Positions 7,615 to 17,238 are shown, counted from the stretch's first letter. The stretch: 64,000 nt of DNA from an uncultured Anderseniella sp. (GCA_947488295.1 CANKYU010000001.1:434001-498000); one strand, 5' to 3'. Notes: generated by a model from the sequence alone, not told the origin. Translations and numbers: made by a program.

Positions 7615-9276
7615 CTAGCGTTGCGAATTTTGCCAGTCTGGGTTGATCCAAGGTTGCTGGTTGGACGGCGGCAGTGGATCCAGGCCGAGAATATGGTCTG
7701 ATGCCTTCTCGCCCACCATCATGGAGGGTCCGTTGAGGTTGCCGTTGGGGATGGAGGGAAAAATCGAGCTGTCGGCCACGCGCAGGCCTTCGATACCGAT
7801 GACCCGGCATTGCGGATCTACCACGGCCATGGGGTCCTTTTCCGATCCCATTTTGCAGGTGCCGCACGGGTGGTAGGCGCTCTCGGCGTGCTGGCGGATG
7901 AAGTCGTCAATGGCATCATCGCTGGTCACGTCATCACCGGGTTGAATTTCGCCATTGGCATATTCCTGCATGGCCGGCTGGTTGATGATTTCGCGGGTCA
8001 GACGAATGCAGGAGCGGAACTCCTGCCAGTCCTCGTCTTTGGACATGTAGTTGAAGGTCAGTTTCGGCGCATCGTCCGGGCTGGCGCTGACAGGAGTGAC
8101 CGTGCCGCGTGATTTTGACCGGTTGGGACCGACGTGCACCTGAAAGCCGTGCCCGCTGGTTGCCGGCTTGCCGTCATAGGCGATGGCGCCGGGCAGGAAA
8201 TGATATTGAATGTCCGGATACTCGATACCGGCGCGTGACCGGATGAACCCGGCGGACTCAAAGTGATTGGTGGCGCCCAGCCCGGTCTTGAACAACAGCC
8301 ACTGCAGGCCGATCAGTCCCCTGGAGATGAGGCCGAGCCTGTTGTTCAGGGTGACCGGCTTTTTGGAGTGCAACTGGAAGTAGACTTCCAGATGATCCAT
8401 CAGGTTTGCGCCCACGCCGGGCAAATGATGCACGGGTTCAATGCCGGCTGCCTTCAGGGTGGCCGCGTCGCCAATGCCGGACAGCTGCAACAGGTGCGGT
8501 GAATTGAAGGCGCTGGCGGCAATGATGACCTCGCGGCGGGCGTGCGCGATCTTGATGTGGCCGCCCTTTTCATATTCCACGCCGGTGGCGCGCCTGTTCT
8601 CCAGTACGATGCGGCGAGCTTTTGCCCGGGTGATCAGCTTGAGATTGTCTCGCTTCATCGCGGGCCGCAGATAGGCATTGGCGGCGGACCAGCGGCGGCC
8701 TTTCCAGACCGTCATTTCCATAGCACCGAAGCCTTCCTGCTGGTGGCCGTTATAGTCGATTGTAGTCGGATATCCGGCCTGTTCGGCCGCCTCGACGAAG
8801 GCATGGTAAAGCGGATTGGACCGTTCACCGCGGGTCACGTGCATCGGCCCGTCGGTGCCGCGCCAGCCTTCCTCGCCGCCATGCGAGGTTTCCATGCGCT
8901 TGTAATAGGGCAGCACATCTGCAAAAGCCCAGCCGGTTGCCCCCATCTCCGACCATGTGTCGAAATCACGGGCGTGACCGCGAACATAGACCATGCCGTT
9001 GATCGATGAAGATCCGCCGATGACCTTGCCGCGCGGCGCGGTGATGCGGCGATTGGCCAGGCCCGGTTCCGGCTCGGACAAGTATCCCCAATTGTAGGTT
9101 TTTGTATTCAGCGGGATCGACAGGGCCGACGGCATCTGGATCAGCGGGCCGAAATCACTGCCGCCATATTCCAGTACCAGTACGGTGTTCTTGCTGTTCT
9201 GCGTGAGGCGGCTGGCCAGTACCGACCCGGCCGAGCCGGAACCGATAATGATGTAGTCGAATGTTGCGTCGCTCAT
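7615..9276 (-). CDS. betA: Choline dehydrogenase-type GMC flavoprotein oxidoreductase
   Basis: A 553-residue protein, the length expected for BetA. It opens with the FAD dinucleotide-binding motif ([17 protein letters not shown]), followed by the GMC signature [18 protein letters not shown]. The C-terminal catalytic region contains [14 protein letters not shown] with the active-site His. It would oxidise choline to betaine aldehyde at the membrane. Its ATG overlaps the betI stop by 4 bases, and the divergent neighbours encode choline import. No betaine aldehyde dehydrogenase (betB) is in the window, so that step must be encoded elsewhere, or BetA itself may do both steps. Confidence 0.88.
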   Translation of the reverse strand: MSDATFDYIIIGSGSAGSVLASRLTQNSKNTVLVLEYGGSDFGPLIQMPSALSIPLNTKTYNWGYLSEPEPGLANRRITAPRGKVIGGSSSINGMVYVRGHARDFDTWSEMGATGWAFADVLPYYKRMETSHGGEEGWRGTDGPMHVTRGERSNPLYHAFVEAAEQAGYPTTIDYNGHQQEGFGAMEMTVWKGRRWSAANAYLRPAMKRDNLKLITRAKARRIVLENRRATGVEYEKGGHIKIAHARREVIIAASAFNSPHLLQLSGIGDAATLKAAGIEPVHHLPGVGANLMDHLEVYFQLHSKKPVTLNNRLGLISRGLIGLQWLLFKTGLGATNHFESAGFIRSRAGIEYPDIQYHFLPGAIAYDGKPATSGHGFQVHVGPNRSKSRGTVTPVSASPDDAPKLTFNYMSKDEDWQEFRSCIRLTREIINQPAMQEYANGEIQPGDDVTSDDAIDDFIRQHAESAYHPCGTCKMGSEKDPMAVVDPQCRVIGIEGLRVADSSIFPSIPNGNLNGPSMMVGEKASDHILGLDPLPPSNQQPWINPDWQNSQR

Positions 9277-9884
9277 GGAAATCTCAAATGCGTGCTGGAG
9301 CCCGGACCCGGGGGGAGCTGGCTGTCGATATAGGACTCGACGAGATGGATTGCGGTATCGCGATTGTAAACGTTGCCGAACAGGGCAGCACGCAACCAGA
9401 CCCCGTCAATCAGGGCGGATACCCCGATTGCCAGCTCGGTTGCCTTTTCGGGAGCGGTCAGCTGGCTGAAGGCATGTTTGAGGTTGGAATTCAGCCGCGC
9501 ATCGTACAGGCGCAGTATCCGGGTCAGGTTCGATGACTGGCGGGCCGACCCGTACAGGGCCAGCCACGCGGTCATGACATCGGGTGAATACTGGCTCGGT
9601 GCGAAGTTCGCGGCAACAATCGCCGACAGTCTGGCGCGCGGGGTCTGTGCCTGTTTCAGGCGCTTGAGGGTTTCTGCGCGCAGGTCGCTCAGCATGTGCT
9701 GCATGGTGGCGAACAGCAGGCCGTCCTTACCGTCGAAATAATGATGCACGATGCCGGAAGACACACCGGCTTTCCTGGCGATGCGTGCAACTGTGGTGTC
9801 CGCATAGCCATAATCGTGCAGCGAGGATATCGCTGCTTCTATCAGTTGATTCCGGCGCACCGGACCCATGCCAAGTTTTGGCAT
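9273..9884 (-). CDS. betI: BetI, choline-responsive TetR-family repressor
   Basis: A 203-residue TetR-type repressor. The ATG at 9884 gives the N-terminus MPKLGM-x2-VRRNQLI seen in BetI proteins, followed by the helix-turn-helix [20 protein letters not shown] and the DKGLL-like continuation. The C-terminal half matches the BetI ligand domain ([12 protein letters not shown]). In characterised systems it represses the bet genes until choline is present. It overlaps betA and lies next to a palindromic operator at 9929-9948, shared with the divergent choX promoter. Confidence 0.9.
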   Translation of the reverse strand: MPKLGMGPVRRNQLIEAAISSLHDYGYADTTVARIARKAGVSSGIVHHYFDGKDGLLFATMQHMLSDLRAETLKRLKQAQTPRARLSAIVAANFAPSQYSPDVMTAWLALYGSARQSSNLTRILRLYDARLNSNLKHAFSQLTAPEKATELAIGVSALIDGVWLRAALFGNVYNRDTAIHLVESYIDSQLPPGPGSSTHLRFP

Positions 9885-9928
9885 TTCGCCTCGCAAACAG
9901 GGTTGAACTCAGCCACAGGATATTTTTT

Positions 9929-9948
9929 TTAATTGATCAGTCAATTAA
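9929..9948. promoter_or_regulatory. Probable BetI operator
   Basis: TTAATTGA-TCAG-TCAATTAA is a perfect inverted repeat with 8-base arms. It lies 45 bases upstream of betI and about 130 bases upstream of choX, in the divergent region. AT-rich TTGA/TCAA palindromes are the known type of BetI site. One site between the two start points could repress both directions. Confidence 0.7.
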
Positions 9949-10077
9949 AAACAGCTTAAGTTTTGCGGGGCTGTTGACTTGCAGGTGTGCTGCAGCGCAC
10001 ATTCCGGCCAATCCAGAGCGCTGAAGATCACTGTTTGAAGGTGATTGAATGAAAATTGAAACAGGGAGTAGATATTT

Positions 10078-11031
10078 ATGATCAGGACAATTTCACAAGT
10101 GATGACGGGTGTCGCAGCAGCGGCGATCTTTGCATTCATTCCGATGAGTGCGGCACAGGCTGCCGACAGTGAAGCGTGTAAGGCGGTCCGGTTTTCAGAT
10201 GTTGGCTGGACCGATATCACTGCCACAACCGCAACCGCGACCGTCGTCCTGAAAGCGCTCGGCTACGAGCCGGTTACCCAGGTTCTGTCTGTGCCGGTGA
10301 CCTATTCATCCCTGAAAAACGGTGACATCGACGTCTTCCTCGGCAACTGGATGCCGACCATGGAAGCGGATATCAAACCTTACCGCGAAGACGGTTCCGT
10401 GGAATCCATCGGCGCGAACCTGGAAGGTGCCAAATATACGCTGGCGGTGCCCAAGTACACCTATGAAGCCGGCGTCAAGACATTCCAGGATATTGCCAAG
10501 TTCAAGGATCAGCTTGACGGCAAGATCTACGGTATCGAGCCGGGCAATGACGGCAACCGCCTGATCCTCGACATGATCGAGAAAGACACCTTCGGGCTGA
10601 AGGGGTTTGAGGTTGTTGAATCATCGGAAGCCGGCATGCTGTCAGCCGTTGCCAAGGCCGGCCGCAAGAAGGAGCATCTGGTATTTCTTGGCTGGGAGCC
10701 GCACCCGATGAACGCCAATTTCGAGATGGCATATCTTGAAGGCGGCGATGACGTGTTTGGCCCGAACCTTGGTGGCGCCACGGTGCACACCAATGTGCGC
10801 AAGGGGTATATCGCTGAATGCCCGAACGCCGGCAAGCTCATCTCCAATCTCAAGTTCACGCTGAAGATGGAGAACGAAATCATGGGCGCCATTCTCAATG
10901 ACGGCACCGATCCGGAAAAGGCCGCCACCAACTGGCTCAAGGCCAATCCCGGCGTGATGGATGCCTGGCTTGACGGTGTCACTACATTCGACGGTGGTGA
11001 CGGCATGGCAGCGAAATCCGCATTCAAGTAA
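10078..11031 (+). CDS. choX: Choline-binding periplasmic protein of ABC transporter
   Basis: A 317-residue periplasmic binding protein with a Sec signal ending SAAQA-A. The ligand-cage positions known from rhizobial ChoX are all visible: the Trp and Asp of VGWTDI, the Trp of FLGNWMP, the Tyr in KYTYEAG and the Trp of FLGWEPHPMN. These form an aromatic box for a quaternary ammonium plus an acid. AGGGAG lies 9 bases before the ATG. The gene is divergent from betI-betA across a BetI-like operator and is followed by a strong stem-loop, then choW and choV. Confidence 0.93.
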   Translation: MIRTISQVMTGVAAAAIFAFIPMSAAQAADSEACKAVRFSDVGWTDITATTATATVVLKALGYEPVTQVLSVPVTYSSLKNGDIDVFLGNWMPTMEADIKPYREDGSVESIGANLEGAKYTLAVPKYTYEAGVKTFQDIAKFKDQLDGKIYGIEPGNDGNRLILDMIEKDTFGLKGFEVVESSEAGMLSAVAKAGRKKEHLVFLGWEPHPMNANFEMAYLEGGDDVFGPNLGGATVHTNVRKGYIAECPNAGKLISNLKFTLKMENEIMGAILNDGTDPEKAATNWLKANPGVMDAWLDGVTTFDGGDGMAAKSAFK

Positions 11032-11053
11032 TCCGGACCTGACCTGACTTTGT

Positions 11054-11090
11054 GCTACCCGGTTTTGCATGAACGGCAAAACCGGGTAGC
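11054..11090 (+). ncRNA. Stem-loop between choX and choW
   Basis: GCTACCCGGTTTTGC and GCAAAACCGGGTAGC form a perfect 15-bp stem with a 7-base loop, followed by GTTGTTTTC. It lies between choX and choW of one operon. It may act as a partial terminator or a 3-prime end stabiliser that raises binding-protein mRNA over permease mRNA. Confidence 0.75.
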
Positions 11091-11160
11091 GTTGTTTTCT
11101 GCACTTTGACAACACCACAAGTGCAGCAGATCTATAAACCGGCTTTCACGGATTGACCTC

Positions 11161-12027
11161 ATGGACCCGATCAGCGCTTTTCTCGAAGACAACAAAATTC
11201 TGCTTGGCAAACGTGGAAAAGAATTTTTCGACTGGCTGACGAACAATTTTGACTGGTTTTTTGACGGTATCGCCGATGGCATAGAAGCAGTTCTCAAGGC
11301 ACTGATTGACCTGATGCTGCTGCCGCCACCGATAATTATTATTGCGTTGATTGCGGGACTGGCGTGGTGGCTGTCACGATCGTGGAAAGTGCCGGCAATC
11401 GCAGTGGCCTGCCTGGCTTTCGTGATCAACCAGGGTTTATGGAAGGAGACCGTTGAAACGCTGGCCCTGGTTGTCGGGGCAGCGACGGTGGCCATGGCGA
11501 TCGGGGTGCCGGTGGGTATCGTGGCAGCACACAATGAGTGGCTGTTCCGCATCCTACGACCGATTCTGGACCTGATGCAGACCCTGCCGACATTCGTCTA
11601 CCTGATCCCGGCACTGATCCTGTTCGGCCTCGGGCTGGCGCCGGGTCTGGTGACGACGGTTATCTTTTCCATAGCCGCACCGATCAGGCTGACCCATCTC
11701 GGTATCACCTCGGTGCCGAAACAGTTGATCGAGGCCGGACAGGCGTTCGGCGCAACCAAATGGCAGTTGCTGAAAAAGGTCGAGTTGCCGGCTGCCATGC
11801 CGACCATCATGGCGGGCCTCACCCAGTGCATCATGCTGTCGCTGTCCATGGTGGTGATCGCGGCGCTGATCGGTGCCAACGGGCTCGGAAAACCGGTGGT
11901 GCGGGCCTTGAATACGGTCAACATTCCAATGGGCATTGAAGCCGGTCTCGCCATTGTTGCGGTCGCCATCATGCTGGACCGCATCTGCCGAATTCAGGAA
12001 CCGGGTAATGGGGGGCAGAGCAAATGA
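11161..12027 (+). CDS. choW: Choline ABC transporter permease
   Basis: A 288-residue inner-membrane permease of the ProW/OpuAB type. It has an N-terminal amphipathic extension (IEAVLKALIDLM), about six membrane segments, and the EAA loop EAGQAFGATKWQLLKKVELPAAMPTIMAG, which contacts the ATPase. LMQTLPTFVYLIPALILFGLG is highly typical of betaine/choline permeases. It overlaps choV by 4 bases. With ChoX and ChoV it imports choline for the divergently encoded BetA. Confidence 0.92.
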   Translation: MDPISAFLEDNKILLGKRGKEFFDWLTNNFDWFFDGIADGIEAVLKALIDLMLLPPPIIIIALIAGLAWWLSRSWKVPAIAVACLAFVINQGLWKETVETLALVVGAATVAMAIGVPVGIVAAHNEWLFRILRPILDLMQTLPTFVYLIPALILFGLGLAPGLVTTVIFSIAAPIRLTHLGITSVPKQLIEAGQAFGATKWQLLKKVELPAAMPTIMAGLTQCIMLSLSMVVIAALIGANGLGKPVVRALNTVNIPMGIEAGLAIVAVAIMLDRICRIQEPGNGGQSK

Positions 12028-13079
12028 CCAGCACCGCTGTCAGTTTCAAGAACGTCGACATCATTTTCGGTGACAACAAGGAAGATGCGCTGCGTCTGCT
12101 GGATCAGGGGGCGACCCGCCAGGAGATCAATGAAAAAACCGGCGCAGTGCTCGGAGTCGCCGGCGCTTCGCTGGATGTGGCCGAAGGTGAGATTTTTGTG
12201 CTGATGGGATTGTCCGGCTCGGGCAAGTCCACCTTGTTGCGCGCGGTCAACCGCCTCAACGAGACGGCACGCGGCGAGGTGATTGTGTCAACCGACGGCG
12301 CGCCGGTCGATGTTGCCTCGTGCAGTGACCAGCAATTGCGCGAGTTGCGCATGCGCCAGGTGGCGATGGTGTTCCAGCAGTTTGCCCTGCTGCCGTGGCG
12401 CACGGTGGAACAAAATGTCGGGCTTGGCCTGGAACTGGCAGGTGTGCCGGACGCAGAACGCAAAAGCCGGGTTGCGGAACAGTTGAAGCTGGTCAGTCTG
12501 GATCAGTGGGCGGACCGTTATGCACATGAACTGTCAGGTGGTATGCAGCAGCGCGTCGGCCTGGCGCGTGCGTTCACAACACAAGCCCCCATCCTGTTGA
12601 TGGATGAGCCGTTTTCAGCCCTTGATCCGCTGATCCGGACGCACCTGCAGGACGAATTGCTGAACCTGCAGCGCGAACTGAAGCGCACAATCATATTTGT
12701 GTCGCATGATCTCGACGAAGCCATGAAAATCGGCAACCGGATAGCGATCATGGAGGATGGCCGCATTGTACAGGCCGGCACGCCACAGGAAATCGTGCTG
12801 AAACCGGCCAATGCCTATGTCGAGCAGTTTGTGCAGCACATGAACCCGCTCAATGTGATGACCGGTGCGACAATCATGAAGAAACTGGCAAAGCCGAAAC
12901 AGGTGGCCAAGGGCAAGGCAGCACCCGTGATGATGTCACCCGATGCCACCATGCGCGAGATTATCGCTGAATGTTGGCGTACCGGTAAAAGCGTCATGAT
13001 CGGCACGGACGGCAAAGCCATTGGCGAGGTCGGCGAGACCGAAATCTATTCGGCGCTCATCAATCGCCCAACGGTCTAA
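12024..13079 (+). CDS. choV: Choline ABC transporter ATP-binding protein
   Basis: A 351-residue ATPase of the ProV/OpuAA subfamily, which carries ~40 residues before the nucleotide-binding core. Visible motifs are Walker A GLSGSGKST, the Q-loop QQFALLPWRT, the signature LSGGMQQRVGLARA, Walker B ILLMDEPFSALDP and the switch His in VSHDLDEA. The C-terminal ~80 residues resemble a reduced CBS-like regulatory tail. Its start overlaps choW. It energises choline uptake and could respond to osmotic conditions through the tail, as in relatives. Confidence 0.92.
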   Translation: MTSTAVSFKNVDIIFGDNKEDALRLLDQGATRQEINEKTGAVLGVAGASLDVAEGEIFVLMGLSGSGKSTLLRAVNRLNETARGEVIVSTDGAPVDVASCSDQQLRELRMRQVAMVFQQFALLPWRTVEQNVGLGLELAGVPDAERKSRVAEQLKLVSLDQWADRYAHELSGGMQQRVGLARAFTTQAPILLMDEPFSALDPLIRTHLQDELLNLQRELKRTIIFVSHDLDEAMKIGNRIAIMEDGRIVQAGTPQEIVLKPANAYVEQFVQHMNPLNVMTGATIMKKLAKPKQVAKGKAAPVMMSPDATMREIIAECWRTGKSVMIGTDGKAIGEVGETEIYSALINRPTV

Positions 13080-13092
13080 AGCGGTCTAGAAC

Positions 13093-13599
13093 TCAGTTCA
13101 GCGTCCAGATTGAGAAGTTCAGCGCGGTCGCGTAGCTGACCCATAGCAGGTAAGGCGCGAGCAGCCATGCCGCTAGGTGGTCAATAGGCCGGAACGCTGC
13201 GATGGTTGCCGCGATAGCCAGCCACAAGGCGACAATGACCAGCAGACCAAGCGCAGGAGACTGGGCGGCGAAGAACGCAAATGACCAGGCGAAATTCAAT
13301 GCAAGCTGTACGAAGAACGCCGTCAGTGCGCTCCGGGCCTTGCCCCTGAAACCGCCGCCGACGCGCCATACCTGCCAGGCGGCCACCGCCATCATCACAT
13401 AAAGCACGGTCCACACCGGTGCAAACAGCCAGTTGGGCGGCGTCCAGGACGGCCGGTCCAAGGTCAGGTACCAGGTGGCAACTGACTGATTGGTCGCCCA
13501 CCCCGCAATGCCTGCCACCGCCAGGCACAGGCCTATAAAGCCCGCCAGTACCAGCCATTGGTTTGCCACAGGGCCGGTCGTGTCAGTTTTTGGCGTCAT
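13093..13599 (-). CDS. tspO: TspO/MBR family tryptophan-rich sensory membrane protein
   Basis: A 168-residue, five-helix membrane protein. The segment WYLTLDRPSWTPPNWLFAPVW followed by TVLYVMMAVAAWQVW is the TspO signature, and the WVSYATALNFSIWTLN C-terminus fits too. I chose the ATG at 13599 (MTPKTDTT), preceded by GGGGAA. A longer frame upstream looks non-coding. Bacterial TspO binds porphyrins and modulates tetrapyrrole- or stress-related regulation. It is convergent with choV, 13 bases away. Confidence 0.9.
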   Translation of the reverse strand: MTPKTDTTGPVANQWLVLAGFIGLCLAVAGIAGWATNQSVATWYLTLDRPSWTPPNWLFAPVWTVLYVMMAVAAWQVWRVGGGFRGKARSALTAFFVQLALNFAWSFAFFAAQSPALGLLVIVALWLAIAATIAAFRPIDHLAAWLLAPYLLWVSYATALNFSIWTLN

Positions 13600-13704
13600 G
13601 TCATTCCCCACGATAATGTGACTTGCACCCTGCCTGCCGTCAGCATGACATAAACACATTCCACACAGGACATCCAACATGTTGGTTTTTTGAGGAGCAA
13701 TCTA

Positions 13705-14175
13705 ATGATCAAGTCTTTCCTGGCCGCTGCCGCCATTTCCCTTTCCATGGCGGTCGCACCCGCCCTGGCCGGTGATACCGCCAACGGCACCATCAAGATG
13801 GAAAGTGCCCATGATGCAGCCACCACGCTGGACCGGCTGGAAGCGATCTTCAAGGACAAGGGCATCACGGTGTTTGCCCGGGTTGACCATGCCGCCGGTG
13901 CCAAGAAGGTCGGTGAAGACATGGCGCCGACGCAACTGCTGCTGTTCGGCAACCCCAAGCTCGGCACACCGCTGATGAAGGTCAATCGTGAAGCCGGTTT
14001 CGATCTGCCGATGAAGGCCCTTGCCTGGACCGACGATGCCGGCAAGACCTGGCTGGCGGTCACAGACCCTGCGGCATTGAAGTCGCGCTACGGTCTTGAC
14101 GACGCTGCTCCGGTGATCGAGAAAATGACCGGGGCCGTGACTGCGATGGGCAAGAAGGCCACCTCGAAAGAGTAA
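13705..14175 (+). CDS. Exported DUF302 domain protein
   Basis: A 156-residue protein with a Sec signal peptide (MIKSFLAAAAISLSMAVAPA, cleavage after ALA). The mature part is a single DUF302 domain with the family pattern TLDRLEAIFKDKGITVFARVDHAAGA, then TQLLLFGNPKLGTPLM. A GAGGAG ribosome-binding site lies 7 bases before the ATG at 13705. The molecular function of DUF302 is unknown; it is common in the periplasm. Nothing next to it defines a pathway. Confidence 0.85.
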   Translation: MIKSFLAAAAISLSMAVAPALAGDTANGTIKMESAHDAATTLDRLEAIFKDKGITVFARVDHAAGAKKVGEDMAPTQLLLFGNPKLGTPLMKVNREAGFDLPMKALAWTDDAGKTWLAVTDPAALKSRYGLDDAAPVIEKMTGAVTAMGKKATSKE

Positions 14176-14197
14176 CTGCGCACTTCGAAACGCTGCT

Positions 14198-15046
14198 CTA
14201 TTTGGATATCGGGCCCACGGTGTTGCGCAGGCGCCCGATACCCTCCAGCAACACGTCAACCACGTCGCCCTCCTTCAGGGCGGCAGTAGTACCTGCCGTG
14301 CCGGTGTAGATCACATCGCCCGGCTCAAGTGTCATGTAGCGCGACAGTTCGGAAATGATCTTGGCCGATGAGTGGATCATTTGTTTGGTCGACCCCTTCT
14401 GCACAGTCTTGCCGTTGACCTTGGTTTCGAACTTCAGATTGTCGATGCTCAGGCCCGGCGAAATCCAGGGTCCCAGCGGCGCAAACGTGTCGGACCCCTT
14501 GGACTTCAGCACCGTGAAGCCGCCTGATCCGAAACTGCGTTCGGTGATGTCGTTTCCCGCAGTGACTCCGAACACAAAACCCAGCGCGTCTTTTTCCGAT
14601 ACGTTCTTGGCGCGCGCGCCCATGACGATGACCATCTCGCCTTCATAGTGCAGGTTGGTCGAGCCCCTGGGCGGCGTGATGATGTCCTCGTGACCGATAA
14701 CCGAAGATGGCAGTTTGGCGAAGAACTGCAGGTCGCCGCCGCTGCCGCCATGGTTCTTGTAGTTCAGTGCGATGCCGATGACTTTACCCGGAATGACCGG
14801 CGGCAGCACCTTTACCTCCTCCAACGGGATCACATTGCCGGTGACGACGGTATCCTTGTCGAAGAAACTGCCGGTCAGGGTGTGGACGCCGCCGAAAGAA
14901 ATAAAGCCGTAATGGACCTTGCCTTCATGTTCGAAACGGCCGAAGCGCAGCGGCCCGTCATCGCCTTCGGTGATCTGCGCCAGGCCTGGACTGCAAAGAC
15001 AAACAATCAGGGCCAGACCGGCGAGCAGTGTTTTGACGGAAAACAT
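14198..15046 (-). CDS. Exported fumarylacetoacetate hydrolase (FAH) family protein
   Basis: A 282-residue FAH-fold protein. The metal-binding acidic triad is present: the two Glu of HYEGEMVIVMG and the Asp of VTAGNDITER. The IGIALNYKNHG and DVIYTGTAGTTAALKEGD strands are typical of FAHD1-like hydrolases or decarboxylases. Unusually, the protein starts with a signal peptide (MFSVKTLLAGLALIVCLCSP, then GLAQ), and a lipobox-like Cys is possible, so it should act outside the cytoplasm. The substrate is probably a beta-diketo or oxo-acid; this is inferred from the fold only. Confidence 0.8.
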   Translation of the reverse strand: MFSVKTLLAGLALIVCLCSPGLAQITEGDDGPLRFGRFEHEGKVHYGFISFGGVHTLTGSFFDKDTVVTGNVIPLEEVKVLPPVIPGKVIGIALNYKNHGGSGGDLQFFAKLPSSVIGHEDIITPPRGSTNLHYEGEMVIVMGARAKNVSEKDALGFVFGVTAGNDITERSFGSGGFTVLKSKGSDTFAPLGPWISPGLSIDNLKFETKVNGKTVQKGSTKQMIHSSAKIISELSRYMTLEPGDVIYTGTAGTTAALKEGDVVDVLLEGIGRLRNTVGPISK

Positions 15047-15088
15047 GATTGAGGTCCGTTATTGTCGCCACGCCCTTGAGTGCTGATC

Positions 15089-16201
15089 CTAGATCAACGG
15101 CGTGGTGTTGGTGGCTGTTGCCCAGAACAATAGCCCACCGACACAGGCGATGAACAGCCCACCCATGAGTTTCAGGCCAAAAGCCGTGCGGTCCAGCCAC
15201 ATGGCGTTATGACCTGAGTATGTCAATGCCAGGTCGCGGGACTTTACGGCAAGGCTGGCAATGATCGACACGGTAATGGCCGTGCCCAGTGCCATGACAA
15301 AGGTCGCCACCACACCTGCCCAGTACAGACCCAGTGCCGAGGAAAACAGCAACACCAGAATGCCGCCGGTGCACGGCCTGATACCCACGGCAAAGGCGAT
15401 GGTTACGGCCTTCCAGATGTCCACCGGTTGATCGAGGTCTTTCGCCGACGGCATATGCGCATGACCGCAACCGCAATCATCACCATGATGATGGTCGTGA
15501 TGATCATGGTGATGGTCGTGATGATCATGTTGATGTGCGTGGAGATGGAGGTGATCGTGGGCAGGAGCTGTCGAAACAGCCGCAATTGGCGCCAGTCGTG
15601 GGCGTACCGCCTGCCAGACCAGCCACAGGCCAGTCAAGGCAATCAGCCCGTAACTTGTTGCTTCCAGAGCAATCGCCATGGATTTGGCCGTGCTTGCTGC
15701 GGCCTTCACTGTCAGCAACAGCGCGGAAACCAGTACAACGGCAGTGATCGCCTGAAAAAAGGCCGCCATGAAGGAGATCATCACGCCCCGTTTCAACTGG
15801 CGCTCGTTGGCCAACAGCCAGGCAGACACCACGGCCTTGCCATGGCCGGGACCTGCGGCATGCAGGATGCCATAGACGAAACTCAGGGCCATCAGGGTCA
15901 GGGCCGCAGACCACGCAGATCCGCGTTTCATCTCCGACAGGGCCGCAGACATTTTTCCGTAAAACGCACGCTGCTGGGCCTTGATCCATTCGACCGGTTC
16001 ACCGGTCAGGGTTGGTGCGGTATTAGCACCGTTGGCATTCTCCCGGCGCTGCAGCAGGAGCTGGCCCGGTTTCACCTTGGAGGGTTGGGCAGCATCAGAC
16101 TGTGCAATCATAACAGGTCCGGACGGGTTGGCATGTGCGATGTGCCATCCGGGCAGCAACGCTGCAGCAAATACCAGCAGGACAAGAAAAATGCGGATCA
16201 A
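15089..16201 (-). CDS. NicO/RcnA-type nickel/cobalt (or other divalent metal) transporter
   Basis: A 370-residue membrane protein with a signal-like N-terminus, an extracytoplasmic segment and about six helices. The family motifs GILHAAGPGHGKAVVSAWL and VGIRPCTGGILVLLFSSALG are present. Between the helices, around residues 212-252, lies a strongly His/Asp-rich loop (HQHDHHDHHHDHHDHHHGDD and flanks) ending in CGCGHAH, a clear metal-binding stretch. RcnA-like proteins export Ni2+/Co2+. The gene lies 15 bases downstream of a DUF1007 gene, a frequent partner. Confidence 0.87.
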   Translation of the reverse strand: MIRIFLVLLVFAAALLPGWHIAHANPSGPVMIAQSDAAQPSKVKPGQLLLQRRENANGANTAPTLTGEPVEWIKAQQRAFYGKMSAALSEMKRGSAWSAALTLMALSFVYGILHAAGPGHGKAVVSAWLLANERQLKRGVMISFMAAFFQAITAVVLVSALLLTVKAAASTAKSMAIALEATSYGLIALTGLWLVWQAVRPRLAPIAAVSTAPAHDHLHLHAHQHDHHDHHHDHHDHHHGDDCGCGHAHMPSAKDLDQPVDIWKAVTIAFAVGIRPCTGGILVLLFSSALGLYWAGVVATFVMALGTAITVSIIASLAVKSRDLALTYSGHNAMWLDRTAFGLKLMGGLFIACVGGLLFWATATNTTPLI

Positions 16202-16216
16202 GGAAGCCTCTTGCGG

Positions 16217-16906
16217 TTAACTTGCTGTCGGCTCACAGGAAACCGAAACAGGTTGTGCGAATAATGAACCAAAGTCCTGCGGCTGCTCCGGTTGCCAGTC
16301 AACAGGTTTATCCGCCAGTTCCTGTCTGGTCTGCTCAATGTTTTCGTCGAAGGCCAGCTTGCCGACATTGATTTTACAGCCTTTGGGCAACTTGCCAATG
16401 GCAGAAACTGTTTCACCCTTGATATAGTCAAAGGCAATGAAGAAATCCGGATCATAGATCTTGTAGTTAAAGTTTGCTGTCTTCAGGTCTATCGGCGCTG
16501 CAAACGGCACAACGAAGATCATCGACAACCGGCCCTGATCATTTATCCGTTGGCCATATTCTGTGACATCGGCATACGGGATATCCTTGCCGTTCGATTT
16601 GGCAAAGGTAAAATACCGGAACTCTTTCAGCGCCTTGATGTTTTCGTCCACAACCGGCTGCAGTTCGGCAGCGGTGTAGACACCGTCCTTGTCGGCGTCC
16701 ATGCCTTCGATCGCTGCTTCGGTATAGCCCTGATCGAAAATCCACTCTACGTGGATGCCGGTTGCCCTACTTTGCTCATCCAGCATGATATCCGCGCGCA
16801 TTTCTGACCAGACATGCGGATGGGCGGCGGCACCAGGCGAACAAGCGAGGGCAGCGATCACCAGGCCAGCACATGCAGCACTGTGTTTTGTCGACAATAC
16901 GGTCAT
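16217..16906 (-). CDS. DUF1007 family periplasmic protein
   Basis: A 229-residue protein with a signal peptide ending PGAAA, so the mature chain starts with HPHVWSEMRADI, the hallmark of DUF1007. It includes an EF-hand-like loop (DADKDGVYTAAEL), an acidic calcium/metal-like site. DUF1007 proteins are typically encoded with NicO-type transporters and are thought to help periplasmic metal handling. The start at 16906 removes a low-quality 19-residue extension. It shares a transcript with the NicO gene. Confidence 0.85.
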   Translation of the reverse strand: MTVLSTKHSAACAGLVIAALACSPGAAAHPHVWSEMRADIMLDEQSRATGIHVEWIFDQGYTEAAIEGMDADKDGVYTAAELQPVVDENIKALKEFRYFTFAKSNGKDIPYADVTEYGQRINDQGRLSMIFVVPFAAPIDLKTANFNYKIYDPDFFIAFDYIKGETVSAIGKLPKGCKINVGKLAFDENIEQTRQELADKPVDWQPEQPQDFGSLFAQPVSVSCEPTAS

Positions 16907-17238
16907 GATGCGTTCCGTTCTCGAGATGCCGGAAATACCAGTATTAGCCGCCGTTTGCAGCAAAAACGTGATTTGTCATTTGCATTATTGCGCAACAGTC
17001 GTGATTTGCAAATTAACTTTGACACAGGTTGAACAGCGGTGTGGGTGGCTTTGAACAGGGGGTTGGCGCTGGAAACCTGCATGAATCCGCGATTTGCAAG
17101 CCTGACCACAACGTCCCGGGAACGGTCGTGTTCTAACGTACATGTGACAGTGAATTGCCCGGTTGGCTGTTGCATCGAGGCGCATTTACCAGCACTTTCG
17201 GGCGAAATTACCGGAACACGGTTTCAGGCAAGGAAAAC
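16907..17238. promoter_or_regulatory. 332-base divergent intergenic region with direct repeats
   Basis: This separates the DUF1007-NicO pair from ccdA. It contains a CGTGATTTG direct repeat at 16967-16975 and 17000-17008 (33 bases apart), and TTGC-N8-GCAA between them. These are candidate sites for a metal-responsive regulator of the transporter pair. I saw no convincing gene in 17040-17238. Confidence 0.3.

Noticed and set aside
15428..15540. Repetitive CATGATGATGGTCGTGATGATCA tract resembling a microsatellite or CRISPR-like repeat (sequence shown only in part)
   Set aside because: It is the codon repeat of the His/Asp-rich loop of the NicO transporter, in frame with that gene.
16903..17175. 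90-codon minus-strand open frame upstream of the DUF1007 gene
   Set aside because: It overlaps the DUF1007 start in another frame, shows no family pattern, and has a low-complexity basic translation.
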